Shown: positions 1-7,350, counted from the first letter of the stretch. The stretch: DNA of 11,676 bases from Gammaproteobacteria bacterium (GCA_011052255.1 DRJJ01000082.1:1-11676), one strand, 5' to 3'. Made by a program: numbers and translations. The notes: a model not told the origin generated them from the letters alone.

Positions 1-254
1 AGATACTTACGTGCGCCGGTGCGCTTGCGTATCACCCGTCGACCCGCCGCTATCTGCTGCTCAAGGACAGCCGGCTGACGACTATTGGGACTAAAAGACT
101 GATTATTGCAAAAGGTGCAGCCACCAATGCCTTTACTACCATCACGATTGGGGCAGGTAAAAGCGGCGTCGATGGCCAGCTTGTGCACACGTTCGCCATA
201 GCGTGCCAGCATGGCTTGCCCAAAGGTGTGAACATAGGGATTCAGTGTGGTCAT
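1..254 (-). CDS. yhcC: YhcC-like radical SAM protein, 5' part only (cut by left edge)
   Basis: The reading frame starts at the ATG at 254-252 and is still open at the left edge, giving 84 N-terminal residues of a protein that is normally about 300 residues long. The segment YGERVHKLAIDAAFTCPNRD followed by GGCTFCNN closely resembles the start of E. coli YhcC and the TIGR01212 radical SAM family. Cysteines C34, C46 and C49 form a C-x11-C-x2-C arrangement, the same spacing as I recall for E. coli YhcC, and would bind the 4Fe-4S cluster that cleaves S-adenosylmethionine. The reaction and substrate of this family are not well established. A weak Shine-Dalgarno-like AAGG lies about 12 nt upstream of the ATG. 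The gene is divergent from ackA. An FNR-type box and a TAGAAT hexamer lie upstream of it, so oxygen-dependent expression is possible. Family assignment is confident; the role in the cell is unknown. Confidence 0.88.
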   Translation of the reverse strand, partial: MTTLNPYVHTFGQAMLARYGERVHKLAIDAAFTCPNRDGSKGIGGCTFCNNQSFSPNSRQPAVLEQQIAAGRRVIRKRTGARKY

Positions 255-342
255 TCAGGATACCGCCTTGTACAGTCGCTTGTGCGGCTTTTGCATTACT
301 TAACAGCTCAACCCATTCAAATGAAACAGTCCGCAACGGTCA

Positions 343-348
343 ATTCTA
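343..348 (-). promoter_or_regulatory. Candidate -10 element towards yhcC
   Basis: On the minus strand this hexamer reads TAGAAT, five of six matches to TATAAT. A start site near 336 would put the FNR box centre at about -40.5, close to a class II arrangement, with a 5' leader of about 80 nt before the yhcC ATG. No good -35 hexamer is needed if FNR activates. Confidence 0.35.
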
Positions 349-369
349 TGCACTGGTGGGTAAATGTTC

Positions 370-383
370 TTGATGCAGATCAA
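370..383. promoter_or_regulatory. FNR/Anr-type binding site (perfect palindrome)
   Basis: TTGATGCAGATCAA matches the FNR consensus TTGAT-N4-ATCAA at every defined position. FNR and Anr are oxygen-sensing 4Fe-4S regulators of the CRP family that bind this site under low oxygen. Class II activation places the box centre near -41.5. Here hexamers resembling -10 elements lie at the appropriate distance in both directions: TAGAAT towards yhcC and TTTAGT (preceded by TGG) towards ackA. The match is seen directly; binding and direction of control are inferred. Confidence 0.6.
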
Positions 384-404
384 AAAAACAAAAAAGTTAG
401 CTGG

Positions 405-410
405 TTTAGT
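405..410 (+). promoter_or_regulatory. Candidate extended -10 element towards ackA
   Basis: TGG followed by TTTAGT resembles an extended -10 element (TGn plus a hexamer with four of six matches to TATAAT). A start near 417 would place the FNR box centre at about -40.5. The leader to ackA would then be about 320 nt, which is long, so another promoter nearer to ackA may exist. Confidence 0.28.
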
Positions 411-699
411 CAAATCGTTGGCATAACCAGCCTACCAATGAACGAGCAATAGAGAGTCAGTTTATTGAATAATATTTTTACCTCTAATATAATAATGGTA
501 TTTATCAAAATTTCACACTGTGATCAAGATTACGAATTAAAGTTCTTCAGTACCACAACCGGTACAAATGGTAATAAAAGAAGTTACGCGGATGAAATAC
601 TAGCAATAACAGCGATATTTGATTAACTGGGACAGGTTATACAGGCCGCCAGAACAACAGCGAGTCGAAACATGAAAAATAATCTACAAGGAAGTTATC

Positions 700-759
700 A
701 TGAAGCTGTCCCAATGGAACAGTCAGGAAACGCAACATGACCAGGGTATTGGTGATTAA
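700..759 (+). other. Possible 19-codon leader ORF overlapping the ackA start
   Basis: The sequence AAGGAAG at 688-694 is a good Shine-Dalgarno match five nt before an ATG at 700. This opens a 19-codon frame, starting MKLSQWNSQETQ, that ends with TAA at 757-759, about 20 nt inside ackA and in another frame. A second small frame (ATG at 672, 22 codons) ends with TGA at 738-740, sharing an ATGA with the ackA start codon. Neither peptide is recognisable. They could couple or restrain ackA translation, or be chance; I lean to chance unless conserved. Confidence 0.2.
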
Positions 760-1948
760 CTCGGGCAGCTCTTCGATCAAGTATCAGCTTTTTAACATGG
801 ATGATGAATCTGTACTCGCTTCTGGTTCCATTGAACAGATTGGTGAAGCACAAAGCCTGTGCCGACACCGCATACACAGTGGCAGTAACATCACTGAGAG
901 CCGATCCGATTTGTCTGTAAGCGACCACAGCGAAGGGCTGTCACATATTGCTGTCCAGTTGCGTGAATCTGGTGCCATCACAAATCTGTCAGAACTGTTT
1001 GCGATCGGGCACCGAGTGGTGCATGGCGGAGAGGCCTTTCGGGAACCCGCACTGATCAATCATACAGTACTGAAACAGATACAGGACATGATTCCACTGG
1101 CACCACTGCATAATCCAGCCAATGCCACCGGTATCGAAATCACCATGCAGCAGGCGCCGGATGTTCCTCAGGTTGCCGTGTTCGATACCGCTTTTCATCA
1201 ATCTATTCCCGAGCATGCCTGGCGCTATGCCCTGCCCGACCGACTCTACACCGAACACCGGATACGCCGCTATGGATTTCACGGTACCTCACATGCTTAC
1301 GTTGCGAAGCAAGCAGCCACCTTCCTGGGGAAACCACTACAGAAAATCAATCTAATAACGCTGCACCTGGGTAATGGCGCCAGCGCAGCTGCGATTAAAC
1401 AGGGCAAAAGCATCGATACATCGATGGGAATGACACCGCTTGAAGGGCTGATCATGGGCACCCGTTGTGGTGACATGGATCCAGCTATCCTTTTCTATCT
1501 TGGCCGTATAACCAACCAGAACAATGACGAGATTGAATCTGTGCTCAACAAAGAAAGCGGGCTAAAAGGCATCTGTGGCGCTAATGACATGCGTGAGGTA
1601 CACACGCTGGCCGAAACAGGTAATAAGCAGGCCCGGCTTGCCATCGACATGTATTGTTACCGCATAAAAAAATACATCGGTGCGTACTACGCAGCACTTG
1701 GCAAACTGGATGCAATAGTATTTACCGGCGGCATTGGCGAAAATGCCAACTGGTTACGCGCGCAATGCTGCGCTGGGCTGGAGGCACTGGGCATTGCAAT
1801 TGATACGAATAAGAATACCTCTGACAGCAAGGATATCTTCGCGATACACAATGAGGCATTCACTGTCAGCCTGCTGGTGATCCCGACCAATGAGGAACTT
1901 GAAATTGCCCTGCAAACCGTTGACTGCATCCGTAAAGCCAGGCATTGA
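737..1948 (+). CDS. ackA: Acetate kinase
   Basis: This 403-residue protein is full length for the family (about 400 residues). It catalyses acetyl-phosphate + ADP to acetate + ATP, reversibly, in the cytoplasm. Visible signatures are NSGSSSIKY at residues 8-16 (phosphate-binding loop of the ASKHA fold), GHRVVHGG at 91-98, FDTAFH from 149, RYGFHGTSH at 178-186, the GNGAS loop at 212-216, GTRCGDMDP at 241-249, FTGGIGEN at 329-336 and PTNEELEIA near the C-terminus. The catalytic residues known from Methanosarcina acetate kinase have counterparts here: N8, R93, D150, H182, R243 and E386. The ATG at 737 is chosen because the family motif follows at once and AGGA at 725-728 is correctly spaced. The gene converges with glgP and lies in the same window as phosphoketolase, which produces its substrate. 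No phosphotransacetylase gene is adjacent, as expected if acetyl-phosphate comes from phosphoketolase. Confidence 0.97.
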   Translation: MTRVLVINSGSSSIKYQLFNMDDESVLASGSIEQIGEAQSLCRHRIHSGSNITESRSDLSVSDHSEGLSHIAVQLRESGAITNLSELFAIGHRVVHGGEAFREPALINHTVLKQIQDMIPLAPLHNPANATGIEITMQQAPDVPQVAVFDTAFHQSIPEHAWRYALPDRLYTEHRIRRYGFHGTSHAYVAKQAATFLGKPLQKINLITLHLGNGASAAAIKQGKSIDTSMGMTPLEGLIMGTRCGDMDPAILFYLGRITNQNNDEIESVLNKESGLKGICGANDMREVHTLAETGNKQARLAIDMYCYRIKKYIGAYYAALGKLDAIVFTGGIGENANWLRAQCCAGLEALGIAIDTNKNTSDSKDIFAIHNEAFTVSLLVIPTNEELEIALQTVDCIRKARH

Positions 1949-1981
1949 ACTGACAACCAGGACAGCACACTGGCACAGGCT

Positions 1982-4567
1982 TCAGTGAATCTCCCTACTC
2001 ACCACATCTGTAGATTCGATCGCTTGATAGTGCTTGCTCATTCTTTCTGATGTACAGAGTGCATCTGCGCAGGTATCAATTTTTACCTGCCCGGGTTCAA
2101 CGTTCCATATCTTCTGGCAGTAGTCGAGAATCGCGCGGTCTGAAGAGAACTTTCCCATGCGCGCTACGTTGAGTATCGACTTGCTCGTCCACAACTGCTG
2201 GTCGCGATAGGCACGATCCACCTCGGCCTGAACATCCAGATAGGATTGATAGTCGGCACACAGCATAAACGGATCGTGCTGACGCAAATTATCAGTCAGG
2301 GGCCGAAACAGTCCGGCATCACCATGCGAGAATATACCTGAGTCGATCAGGTCGAGGGCTGCCTGCAATTCAGTATTTTGCTGACAATACTCCCAGGGCC
2401 GATAGCCTTCGCTGCCGAGTTTCATCACCTGTTCGACGGTTAGACCGAACAGGAAGAAATTTTCCGCACCAACTTCTTCACGAATCTCTACGTTGGCACC
2501 ATCCAGGGTGCCGATGGTCAGTGCACCGTTCATGGAGAATTTCATATTACCTGTGCCAGAGGCCTCTTTACCTGCTAATGAAATTTGTTCCGAAAGATCG
2601 GCTGCCGGGAAAATACCGTGTGCCTGTTTGACGTTAAAATTGGGCAAGAATGCCACGCGCAGCAATTGATTTACCTGCGGGTCCTGGTTGACCACTGCGG
2701 CGACTGCATTAATCAACTTGATGATCAGCTTCGCCATAAAATATCCCGGTGCAGCCTTGCCGCCGAAGATGACTGTACGCGGCGTTAATTCGATATTCGG
2801 GTTCTGTTTGATACGATTATAGAGTGTGATAATGTGCAGCACATTCAGGTGTTGTCGCTTGTATTCGTGGATGCGCTTGACCTGGATATCAAACAACGAG
2901 TCCGGGTCCACGCTGATACCGGTCTCCTTCAACAACTTGTCGGCAAGACTATTCTTGGCAGCGCGTTTCACAGCACGCCACTCCTGTTGAAAGCCACTAT
3001 CGTCGGAGAAGCTTTCCAGCTTACGCAGATCCTCAAGATGTGTAATCCAGTTGTCGTTGCCAATACTGTTACTGATCAACTGGCTTAGCTGTGGGTTGCT
3101 CAGGCGCAAAAAACGCCTGGGGGTCACGCCATTGGTGACGTTGTGAAATTTTTCGGGCCACAATTCGTGAAAATCACGCATCACTGTAGACTTAAGCAGT
3201 TCTGTGTGCATCGCAGCAACGCCATTAACCGCGTTGCTGCCAATCGCCGCCAGATGGGCCATGCGTACATAGCGCTCACCCTGCTCATCGATTATCGACA
3301 TGCGCGCGATACGTTCCTTATCCAGCGGGTAATGCATGCGCACTTCATCCAGAAAATGATGGTTAATCTCGTAGATGATCTCCAGGTGACGAGGTAACAG
3401 TCCCCCGAGTAAATCGACCGACCAGACCTCGAGTGCTTCAGGTAACAAGGTGTGATTGGTAAAAGAGAAGGTATGGCGTACGATGTCCCAGGCCCGATCC
3501 CAATCCAGGTTATGTTCGTCCATTAACAATCTCATTAATTCCGGCACTGCGATCGCCGGGTGTGTATCGTTAAGCTGTACTGCATACTTATGCTGGAAGT
3601 CATCCAGAGCACTTCCCGTCATAATGTGCATACGCAACATATCCTGCAATGAGCACGAGACGAAGAAGTATTGCTGTTTGAGACGTAACTCCTTGCCCAC
3701 AGCAGGCTCATCATTGGGGTACAACACCTTGGTGATATTTTCCGCCTCGACCTTTGCATCGACAGCGCGATAGTAGTCGCCCATATTAAACGCCTGAAAG
3801 TCAAACGAAGTACTGGCCTCCGAATGCCACAATCGCAGCAGGCTCAGGCTGTTGACGCCATAGCCCTGAATCGGCGTGTCATAGGCCTTACCGTTAACCA
3901 CCAGGTTCGGGATCCAGTTGACTCTCAGGCGACCCTGTTCATCGGTATAGTGTTCGGTGTGGCCGCCGAACCTGACCGGAAAGCGCAGCTTGGGTCGCGC
4001 CATTTCCCAGGGATTACCATCACGCAGCCACAGATCGCTGACTTCATGCTGCCAGCCATCATGAATCTCCTGATCAAAAATGCCGTACTGGTAACGAATG
4101 CCGTAACCGATGGACGGGATTTGCAAGGTTGCAAGTGAATCCATGTAGCAGGCAGCCAGTCTTCCCAGGCCGCCGTTGCCGAGGCCCGGTTCCTCTTCCT
4201 GCTCCAGTATCTGTTCGAAATCCTGTCCCAGTTCCACTGCCGCCTGTTTGGCATCATTTGCTATGCCCAGGTTGACGCAGTTGTTGGCCAGGTGGGGCCC
4301 GACCAGAAATTCAGCAGAAAAATAACACACGGTGCGGGCCTGCGCCTGTTTGTAGCAACGTGCGGTCTGGATCCAGCGCGCCATCACCCGGTCACGCACC
4401 GTATAGGCAGCCGCCATATACAGATCGTGCGGGGTTGCAACCTCCAGGAACTTGCCCTGCAAATAGAAGAGGTTGTCCAGATAGGCCCTTTTCAGGGCTT
4501 CTACGCTGGTGCCTGTGCGGATAGATTCCTGATTACCCTGGTTCTGCGGTTTTTCTGGTGTACTCAT
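1982..4567 (-). CDS. glgP: Glycogen/maltodextrin phosphorylase (PLP-dependent, GT35)
   Basis: The enzyme removes terminal glucose from alpha-1,4-glucans with phosphate, giving glucose-1-phosphate, in the cytoplasm. The open frame extends upstream to about 4801, but the ATG at 4567-4565 is chosen: GGAGG (4574-4578) lies six nt before it, family homology starts soon after, and the extra upstream residues look non-coding and run through a palindromic element. The resulting 861 residues are somewhat longer than E. coli GlgP (815) or MalP (797). Motifs include GNGGLGRLAACYMDSLATL at 130-148, QLNDTHPAIAVPELMR at 331-346, FTNHTLLPEALE at 369-380, IQVKRIHEYKRQHLN at 561-575 and EASGTGNMK at 668-676, where K676 should carry pyridoxal phosphate. 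About 35 residues after WNVEPG form a C-terminal tail with two cysteines that E. coli GlgP lacks. It converges with ackA with a 33-nt gap and no obvious terminator. Which glucan is preferred cannot be read from the sequence. Confidence 0.95.
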   Translation of the reverse strand: MSTPEKPQNQGNQESIRTGTSVEALKRAYLDNLFYLQGKFLEVATPHDLYMAAAYTVRDRVMARWIQTARCYKQAQARTVCYFSAEFLVGPHLANNCVNLGIANDAKQAAVELGQDFEQILEQEEEPGLGNGGLGRLAACYMDSLATLQIPSIGYGIRYQYGIFDQEIHDGWQHEVSDLWLRDGNPWEMARPKLRFPVRFGGHTEHYTDEQGRLRVNWIPNLVVNGKAYDTPIQGYGVNSLSLLRLWHSEASTSFDFQAFNMGDYYRAVDAKVEAENITKVLYPNDEPAVGKELRLKQQYFFVSCSLQDMLRMHIMTGSALDDFQHKYAVQLNDTHPAIAVPELMRLLMDEHNLDWDRAWDIVRHTFSFTNHTLLPEALEVWSVDLLGGLLPRHLEIIYEINHHFLDEVRMHYPLDKERIARMSIIDEQGERYVRMAHLAAIGSNAVNGVAAMHTELLKSTVMRDFHELWPEKFHNVTNGVTPRRFLRLSNPQLSQLISNSIGNDNWITHLEDLRKLESFSDDSGFQQEWRAVKRAAKNSLADKLLKETGISVDPDSLFDIQVKRIHEYKRQHLNVLHIITLYNRIKQNPNIELTPRTVIFGGKAAPGYFMAKLIIKLINAVAAVVNQDPQVNQLLRVAFLPNFNVKQAHGIFPAADLSEQISLAGKEASGTGNMKFSMNGALTIGTLDGANVEIREEVGAENFFLFGLTVEQVMKLGSEGYRPWEYCQQNTELQAALDLIDSGIFSHGDAGLFRPLTDNLRQHDPFMLCADYQSYLDVQAEVDRAYRDQQLWTSKSILNVARMGKFSSDRAILDYCQKIWNVEPGQVKIDTCADALCTSERMSKHYQAIESTDVVSREIH

Positions 4568-4573
4568 ATCACT

Positions 4574-4578
4574 CCTCC
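4574..4578 (-). promoter_or_regulatory. Ribosome binding site that fixes the glgP start
   Basis: On the minus strand GGGAGGAG precedes the ATG at 4567, with the GGAGG core six nt away. It supports this start over the longer open frame reaching 4801. Confidence 0.85.
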
Positions 4579-4616
4579 CTGTAAAAATTAGTTGTTGCGA
4601 CTCTGCTGTCCCGTAA

Positions 4617-4644
4617 TTTATATATGTTGTTGAAATGTAATCAA
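4617..4644 (-). promoter_or_regulatory. Probable sigma-70 promoter of glgP
   Basis: On the minus strand a -35-like TTGATT (4644-4639) is followed after 16 nt by a -10-like TATAAA (4622-4617), five of six matches to TATAAT. A start near 4610 would give a leader of about 43 nt before the glgP ATG. This suggests glgP can be transcribed separately from xfp. Confidence 0.45.
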
Positions 4645-4685
4645 TGTATACGGTTTGGATGACACTTATGACGCCGGACATGAAC

Positions 4686-4778
4686 TGGGTGGTGCCTGCT
4701 AAAGACGCGCTATTCGCCATCCCTGGCCGCTCGACTGCCGCGTCCCTGCGGCAGACGGTCTTTAACAGGCACCACCCA
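4686..4778. repeat. 93-bp palindromic element with 21-bp inverted arms
   Basis: The left arm (4686-4706) begins TGGGTGGTGCCTG and the right arm (4758-4778) ends CAGGCACCACCCA; the 21-bp arms pair with a single mismatch (C at 4699 against T on the paired strand). The 51-nt centre holds a second hairpin, CTGCCGC (4735-4741) with GCGGCAG (4748-4754), around a six-base loop. No T-tract follows, so it does not look like an intrinsic terminator, and no flanking target duplication is evident. The shape suits a dispersed palindromic repeat or a MITE-like element, or a folded RNA element between xfp and glgP. It encodes nothing I recognise. Confidence 0.75.
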
Positions 4779-4869
4779 CTCCATATCCTACTTTTGTACA
4801 CGTTTCAAAGTTAACGGGACATATGGAATGTTGTTGCTGGTCTAAGGGCACACTTCTTATCACCCACTA

Positions 4870-7263
4870 TCAGTAAGGCCATCTCCAGTCACGCGCCTCG
4901 GGTTTATCCACACCGTGCTCATGTGCATAGTTGCGACATTCGATCTGCATGTCGCGCAGTTTTTCCTTTACGTGTGCACCGGCCACCTGCAGGCGTGGCA
5001 CGCGGTTGATAACATCAATGGCCAGACTGAAACGGTCAATCTCGTTGTTGATCGCCAGTTCCAGCGGTGTATTGATATTACCCTTTTCCTTATAACCGCG
5101 TACGTGCAGATTCTTCTGATTGGTGCGGCGGTAGGCCAGGCGGTGAATGAGCCAGGGATAACCGTGGAAATTAAAGATAATTGGCTTGTCCACGGTGAAC
5201 AGGCTGTCAAAGTCCCGGTCAGACAGGCCGTGCGGGTGTTCATTCTCTGATTGCATGCGGAACAGGTCAACAACGTTTATAAAGCGGATTTTAAGATCCT
5301 CAAAATGCTCGCGCAACATTGCCGTTGCAGCCAGTGCCTCCTGGGTCGGAACATCACCGCAACCTGCCATCACCACGTCCGGTTCATAACCCTGGTCATT
5401 ACTGGCCCAGTCCCAGATACCGATGCCCTTGGTGCAGTGCTTGATCGCCGCATCCATATCCAGATATTGTATATGGTTCTGCTTGTCGGCGACGATGACA
5501 TTGATGTCATCCCGGCTGCGCAGACAATGGTCGGCCACAGACAGCAGGGTGTTAGCATCTGGCGGCAGGTAAATGCGCGTCACATCCGGGCTTTTGTTGA
5601 TCACCACATCGAGGAAGCCAGGATCCTGGTGGGTAAAACCATTATGATCCTGTCGCCATACGGTGGAGGTGATTAACAGGTTCAGGGAGGATACCCGCGC
5701 CCGCCAGGGGACCTCTTCACACATCGCCAGCCATTTGGCATGCTGGTTAAACATCGAATCGATCACATGCACAAAGGCTTCGTAGGTAGCGAAGAAACCA
5801 TGCCGTCCAGTAAGCAGATAACCCTCCAGCCAGCCCTCCAGGGTATGCTCGGAAAGCATTTCCATAACCCGGCCATCGGGCGACAGTTCACCACCATCCA
5901 GGTCTTCCGGCAGGAATTCAGCCAGCCACATCTTCTTGCTGACCTCGTAGATCGCATCCAGCTTGTTGGAGGTATTCTCATCTGGCCCGAAAACACGGAA
6001 GTTATGCATGTTCTTGCGCATGATGTCGCGCAGGAACTCGCCCAGTGGAGGTGTATTCGCTACCTCTATACGTGCCGGTTTAACTACATCCACGCTGTAG
6101 TCGCGGAAGTCCGGCATGCGCAGGGCCTTGCGTAACAGCCCCCCGTTCGCATGCGGGTTGGCGCTCATACGTCGCTCGCCAGTGGGGGCCATGGCCCTCA
6201 GCTCCGGTAGCAGTTTGCCCTGATCATCAAACAGTTCGTCTGGCCGGTATTCCTTCAACCAGTCTTCCAGCATCTGCAAGTGCGCCGGATTGTTCTGTAT
6301 TCCTGATAGCGGCACCTGATGGGCACGCCAGAAGCCTTCTACCTTTTTACCATCAACATACTTTGGCCCGGTCCAGCCCTTGGGTGTGCGCAGCACAATC
6401 ATCGGCCACCTGGCACGTGTCGCCTTGCCACTGTCACGCGCCTGTTGCTGTATCGAGCGGATCTCGGCCAGACAGTGATCCATGGTCATAGCCATGGTCT
6501 GATGCAGAACCATCGGGTCGTCCCCTTCGACAAAATAAGGCGTCCAGCCATAGCCCAGAAACAGATTTTCCAGTTCCTGATGCGGTATGCGTGACAACAG
6601 GGTCGGATTGTTGATCTTGTAGCCGTTTAGATGCAGGATCGGCAGTACCGCACCATCGCGGATCGGGTTCAGGAATTTATTTGAATGCCAGGAGGTCGCC
6701 AGCGGGCCGGTCTCTGCCTCGCCATCACCCACCGCGACCGCGACCACCAGGTCAGGGTTATCAAAGGCAGCCCCAAAGGCGTGCGATACACTGTAACCCA
6801 GCTCACCCCCTTCGTGGATCGAGCCCGGGGTTTCCGGTGTACAGTGACTGCCGATGCCGCCGGGGAATGAAAACTGCCTGAAGAAGTGCTTCATGCCTTC
6901 CTCGTCTTCGCTTTTGTTCGGATAGACCTCGGAATAAGTGCCTTCCAGGTATACCGGTGCCAGTACACCAGGAGCGCCATGACCCGGACCGGCCAGAAAA
7001 ATTGCGTTCAGATCCTCGTTAACAATCAAACGATTCAGGTGGGTGTACATAAAAGAAAGACCTGGGCTCGCTCCCCAGTGGCCCAGCAAGCGATTCTTGA
7101 TATGCTCGGCTTTTAGTGGCTCCTTAAGCAACGGATTTTCCTGCAGGTAAATCATACCCGCAGCCAGGTAATTGCAGGCGCGCCAATAGGCATCGACATT
7201 CGCGAGTATCTCGGGGGAGAGCGTGTGTTCAGTAATTTCAAGTTCAGATACGACAGCAGTCAT
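4870..7263 (-). CDS. xfp: Xylulose-5-phosphate/fructose-6-phosphate phosphoketolase
   Basis: This thiamine diphosphate enzyme of about 800 residues (797 here) cleaves xylulose-5-phosphate or fructose-6-phosphate with phosphate, giving acetyl-phosphate and glyceraldehyde-3-phosphate or erythrose-4-phosphate. The N-terminal domain shows GHWGASPGL (61-69), GPGHGAPG (92-99), GGIGSHCTPETPGSIHEGGE (135-154) and the cofactor-binding GDGEAETGPLATSWHSNKFLNP region (179-200). The central and C-terminal domains show FRVFGPDE (422-429) and DHNGFTHQDPG (539-549), all hallmarks of phosphoketolases. The frame is open 27 codons further upstream, but the ATG at 7263-7261 is chosen because AAGGAGGA lies seven nt before it and MTAVVSELEITEHTLSPE looks like a normal family N-terminus. 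Its product acetyl-phosphate is the substrate of AckA and its substrate can come from glycogen through GlgP. Sequence alone does not tell which sugar phosphate is preferred. Confidence 0.96.
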   Translation of the reverse strand: MTAVVSELEITEHTLSPEILANVDAYWRACNYLAAGMIYLQENPLLKEPLKAEHIKNRLLGHWGASPGLSFMYTHLNRLIVNEDLNAIFLAGPGHGAPGVLAPVYLEGTYSEVYPNKSEDEEGMKHFFRQFSFPGGIGSHCTPETPGSIHEGGELGYSVSHAFGAAFDNPDLVVAVAVGDGEAETGPLATSWHSNKFLNPIRDGAVLPILHLNGYKINNPTLLSRIPHQELENLFLGYGWTPYFVEGDDPMVLHQTMAMTMDHCLAEIRSIQQQARDSGKATRARWPMIVLRTPKGWTGPKYVDGKKVEGFWRAHQVPLSGIQNNPAHLQMLEDWLKEYRPDELFDDQGKLLPELRAMAPTGERRMSANPHANGGLLRKALRMPDFRDYSVDVVKPARIEVANTPPLGEFLRDIMRKNMHNFRVFGPDENTSNKLDAIYEVSKKMWLAEFLPEDLDGGELSPDGRVMEMLSEHTLEGWLEGYLLTGRHGFFATYEAFVHVIDSMFNQHAKWLAMCEEVPWRARVSSLNLLITSTVWRQDHNGFTHQDPGFLDVVINKSPDVTRIYLPPDANTLLSVADHCLRSRDDINVIVADKQNHIQYLDMDAAIKHCTKGIGIWDWASNDQGYEPDVVMAGCGDVPTQEALAATAMLREHFEDLKIRFINVVDLFRMQSENEHPHGLSDRDFDSLFTVDKPIIFNFHGYPWLIHRLAYRRTNQKNLHVRGYKEKGNINTPLELAINNEIDRFSLAIDVINRVPRLQVAGAHVKEKLRDMQIECRNYAHEHGVDKPEARDWRWPY

Positions 7264-7270
7264 AGCAAAA

Positions 7271-7278
7271 TCCTCCTT
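7271..7278 (-). promoter_or_regulatory. Strong ribosome binding site that fixes the xfp start
   Basis: On the minus strand the sequence reads AAGGAGGA, a near-perfect anti-Shine-Dalgarno match, seven nt before the ATG at 7263. It decides against the longer open frame starting at 7344 and suggests high expression. Confidence 0.88.
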
Positions 7279-7344
7279 GTATTTAGCCCGAAAAACCCGG
7301 ACATATTGCCAGCTACTCACCGTGCTGGTTCGTTTGATGGTCAA

Positions 7345-7350
7345 AGTATA
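7345..7350 (-). promoter_or_regulatory. Weak candidate -10 element of xfp
   Basis: On the minus strand TATACT matches the -10 consensus well and would give a leader of about 75 nt before xfp. No convincing -35 hexamer is found at 16-18 nt, so an activator would be needed or the call is wrong. Confidence 0.22.

Larger units (their letters stand above)
255..736. other. Intergenic region between yhcC and ackA
   Basis: This 482-nt stretch separates two divergently transcribed genes. I see no convincing protein gene: a plus-strand open frame from 183 to 452 overlaps yhcC, has no good ribosome binding site and shows no recognisable motif. The region holds an FNR-type palindrome (370-383), candidate -10 hexamers on either side of it, a small inverted repeat TCACA-C-TGTGA (513-523), a second one GTACC-N6-GGTAC (550-565), and two short overlapping leader ORFs just before ackA. 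If the plus-strand promoter next to the FNR box is used, the ackA transcript would carry a leader of about 320 nt, long enough to hold regulatory RNA structure, although I recognise no known riboswitch. Confidence 0.6.
4568..4869. other. Intergenic region between xfp and glgP
   Basis: These 302 nt separate two minus-strand genes. They contain the glgP ribosome binding site, a probable glgP promoter (4617-4644) and a 93-bp palindromic element (4686-4778). I see no intrinsic terminator with a T-tract after xfp. Although the glgP reading frame stays open through most of it, nothing resembles conserved protein sequence. Confidence 0.7.

Noticed and set aside
183..452. Plus-strand open frame of 89 codons overlapping the yhcC start
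   Set aside because: It lies antisense to the conserved N-terminus of yhcC, has no good ribosome binding site and no family resemblance.
519..534. CRP-like site TGTGATCAAGATTACG
   Set aside because: The left half fits TGTGA, but the right half matches TCACA in only three of five positions.
4686..4778. Reading the palindrome as an integron attC site or an intrinsic terminator
   Set aside because: The core sequences RYYYAAC and GTTRRRY are not both present at the ends, there is no integrase or cassette context, and no T-tract follows the stem on either strand.
4568..4801. 78-residue upstream extension of GlgP
   Set aside because: It runs through the palindrome and the likely promoter, and a strong ribosome binding site sits just before the internal ATG at 4567 where family-like sequence begins.
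5251..5676. 141-codon plus-strand open frame inside xfp, and similar antisense frames in glgP, ackA and prsT
   Set aside because: They are shadows of strongly conserved genes on the opposite strand, without their own signals.
7264..7344. 27-residue upstream extension of phosphoketolase
   Set aside because: AAGGAGGA lies inside it, seven nt before the ATG at 7263, and the extension does not resemble family N-termini.
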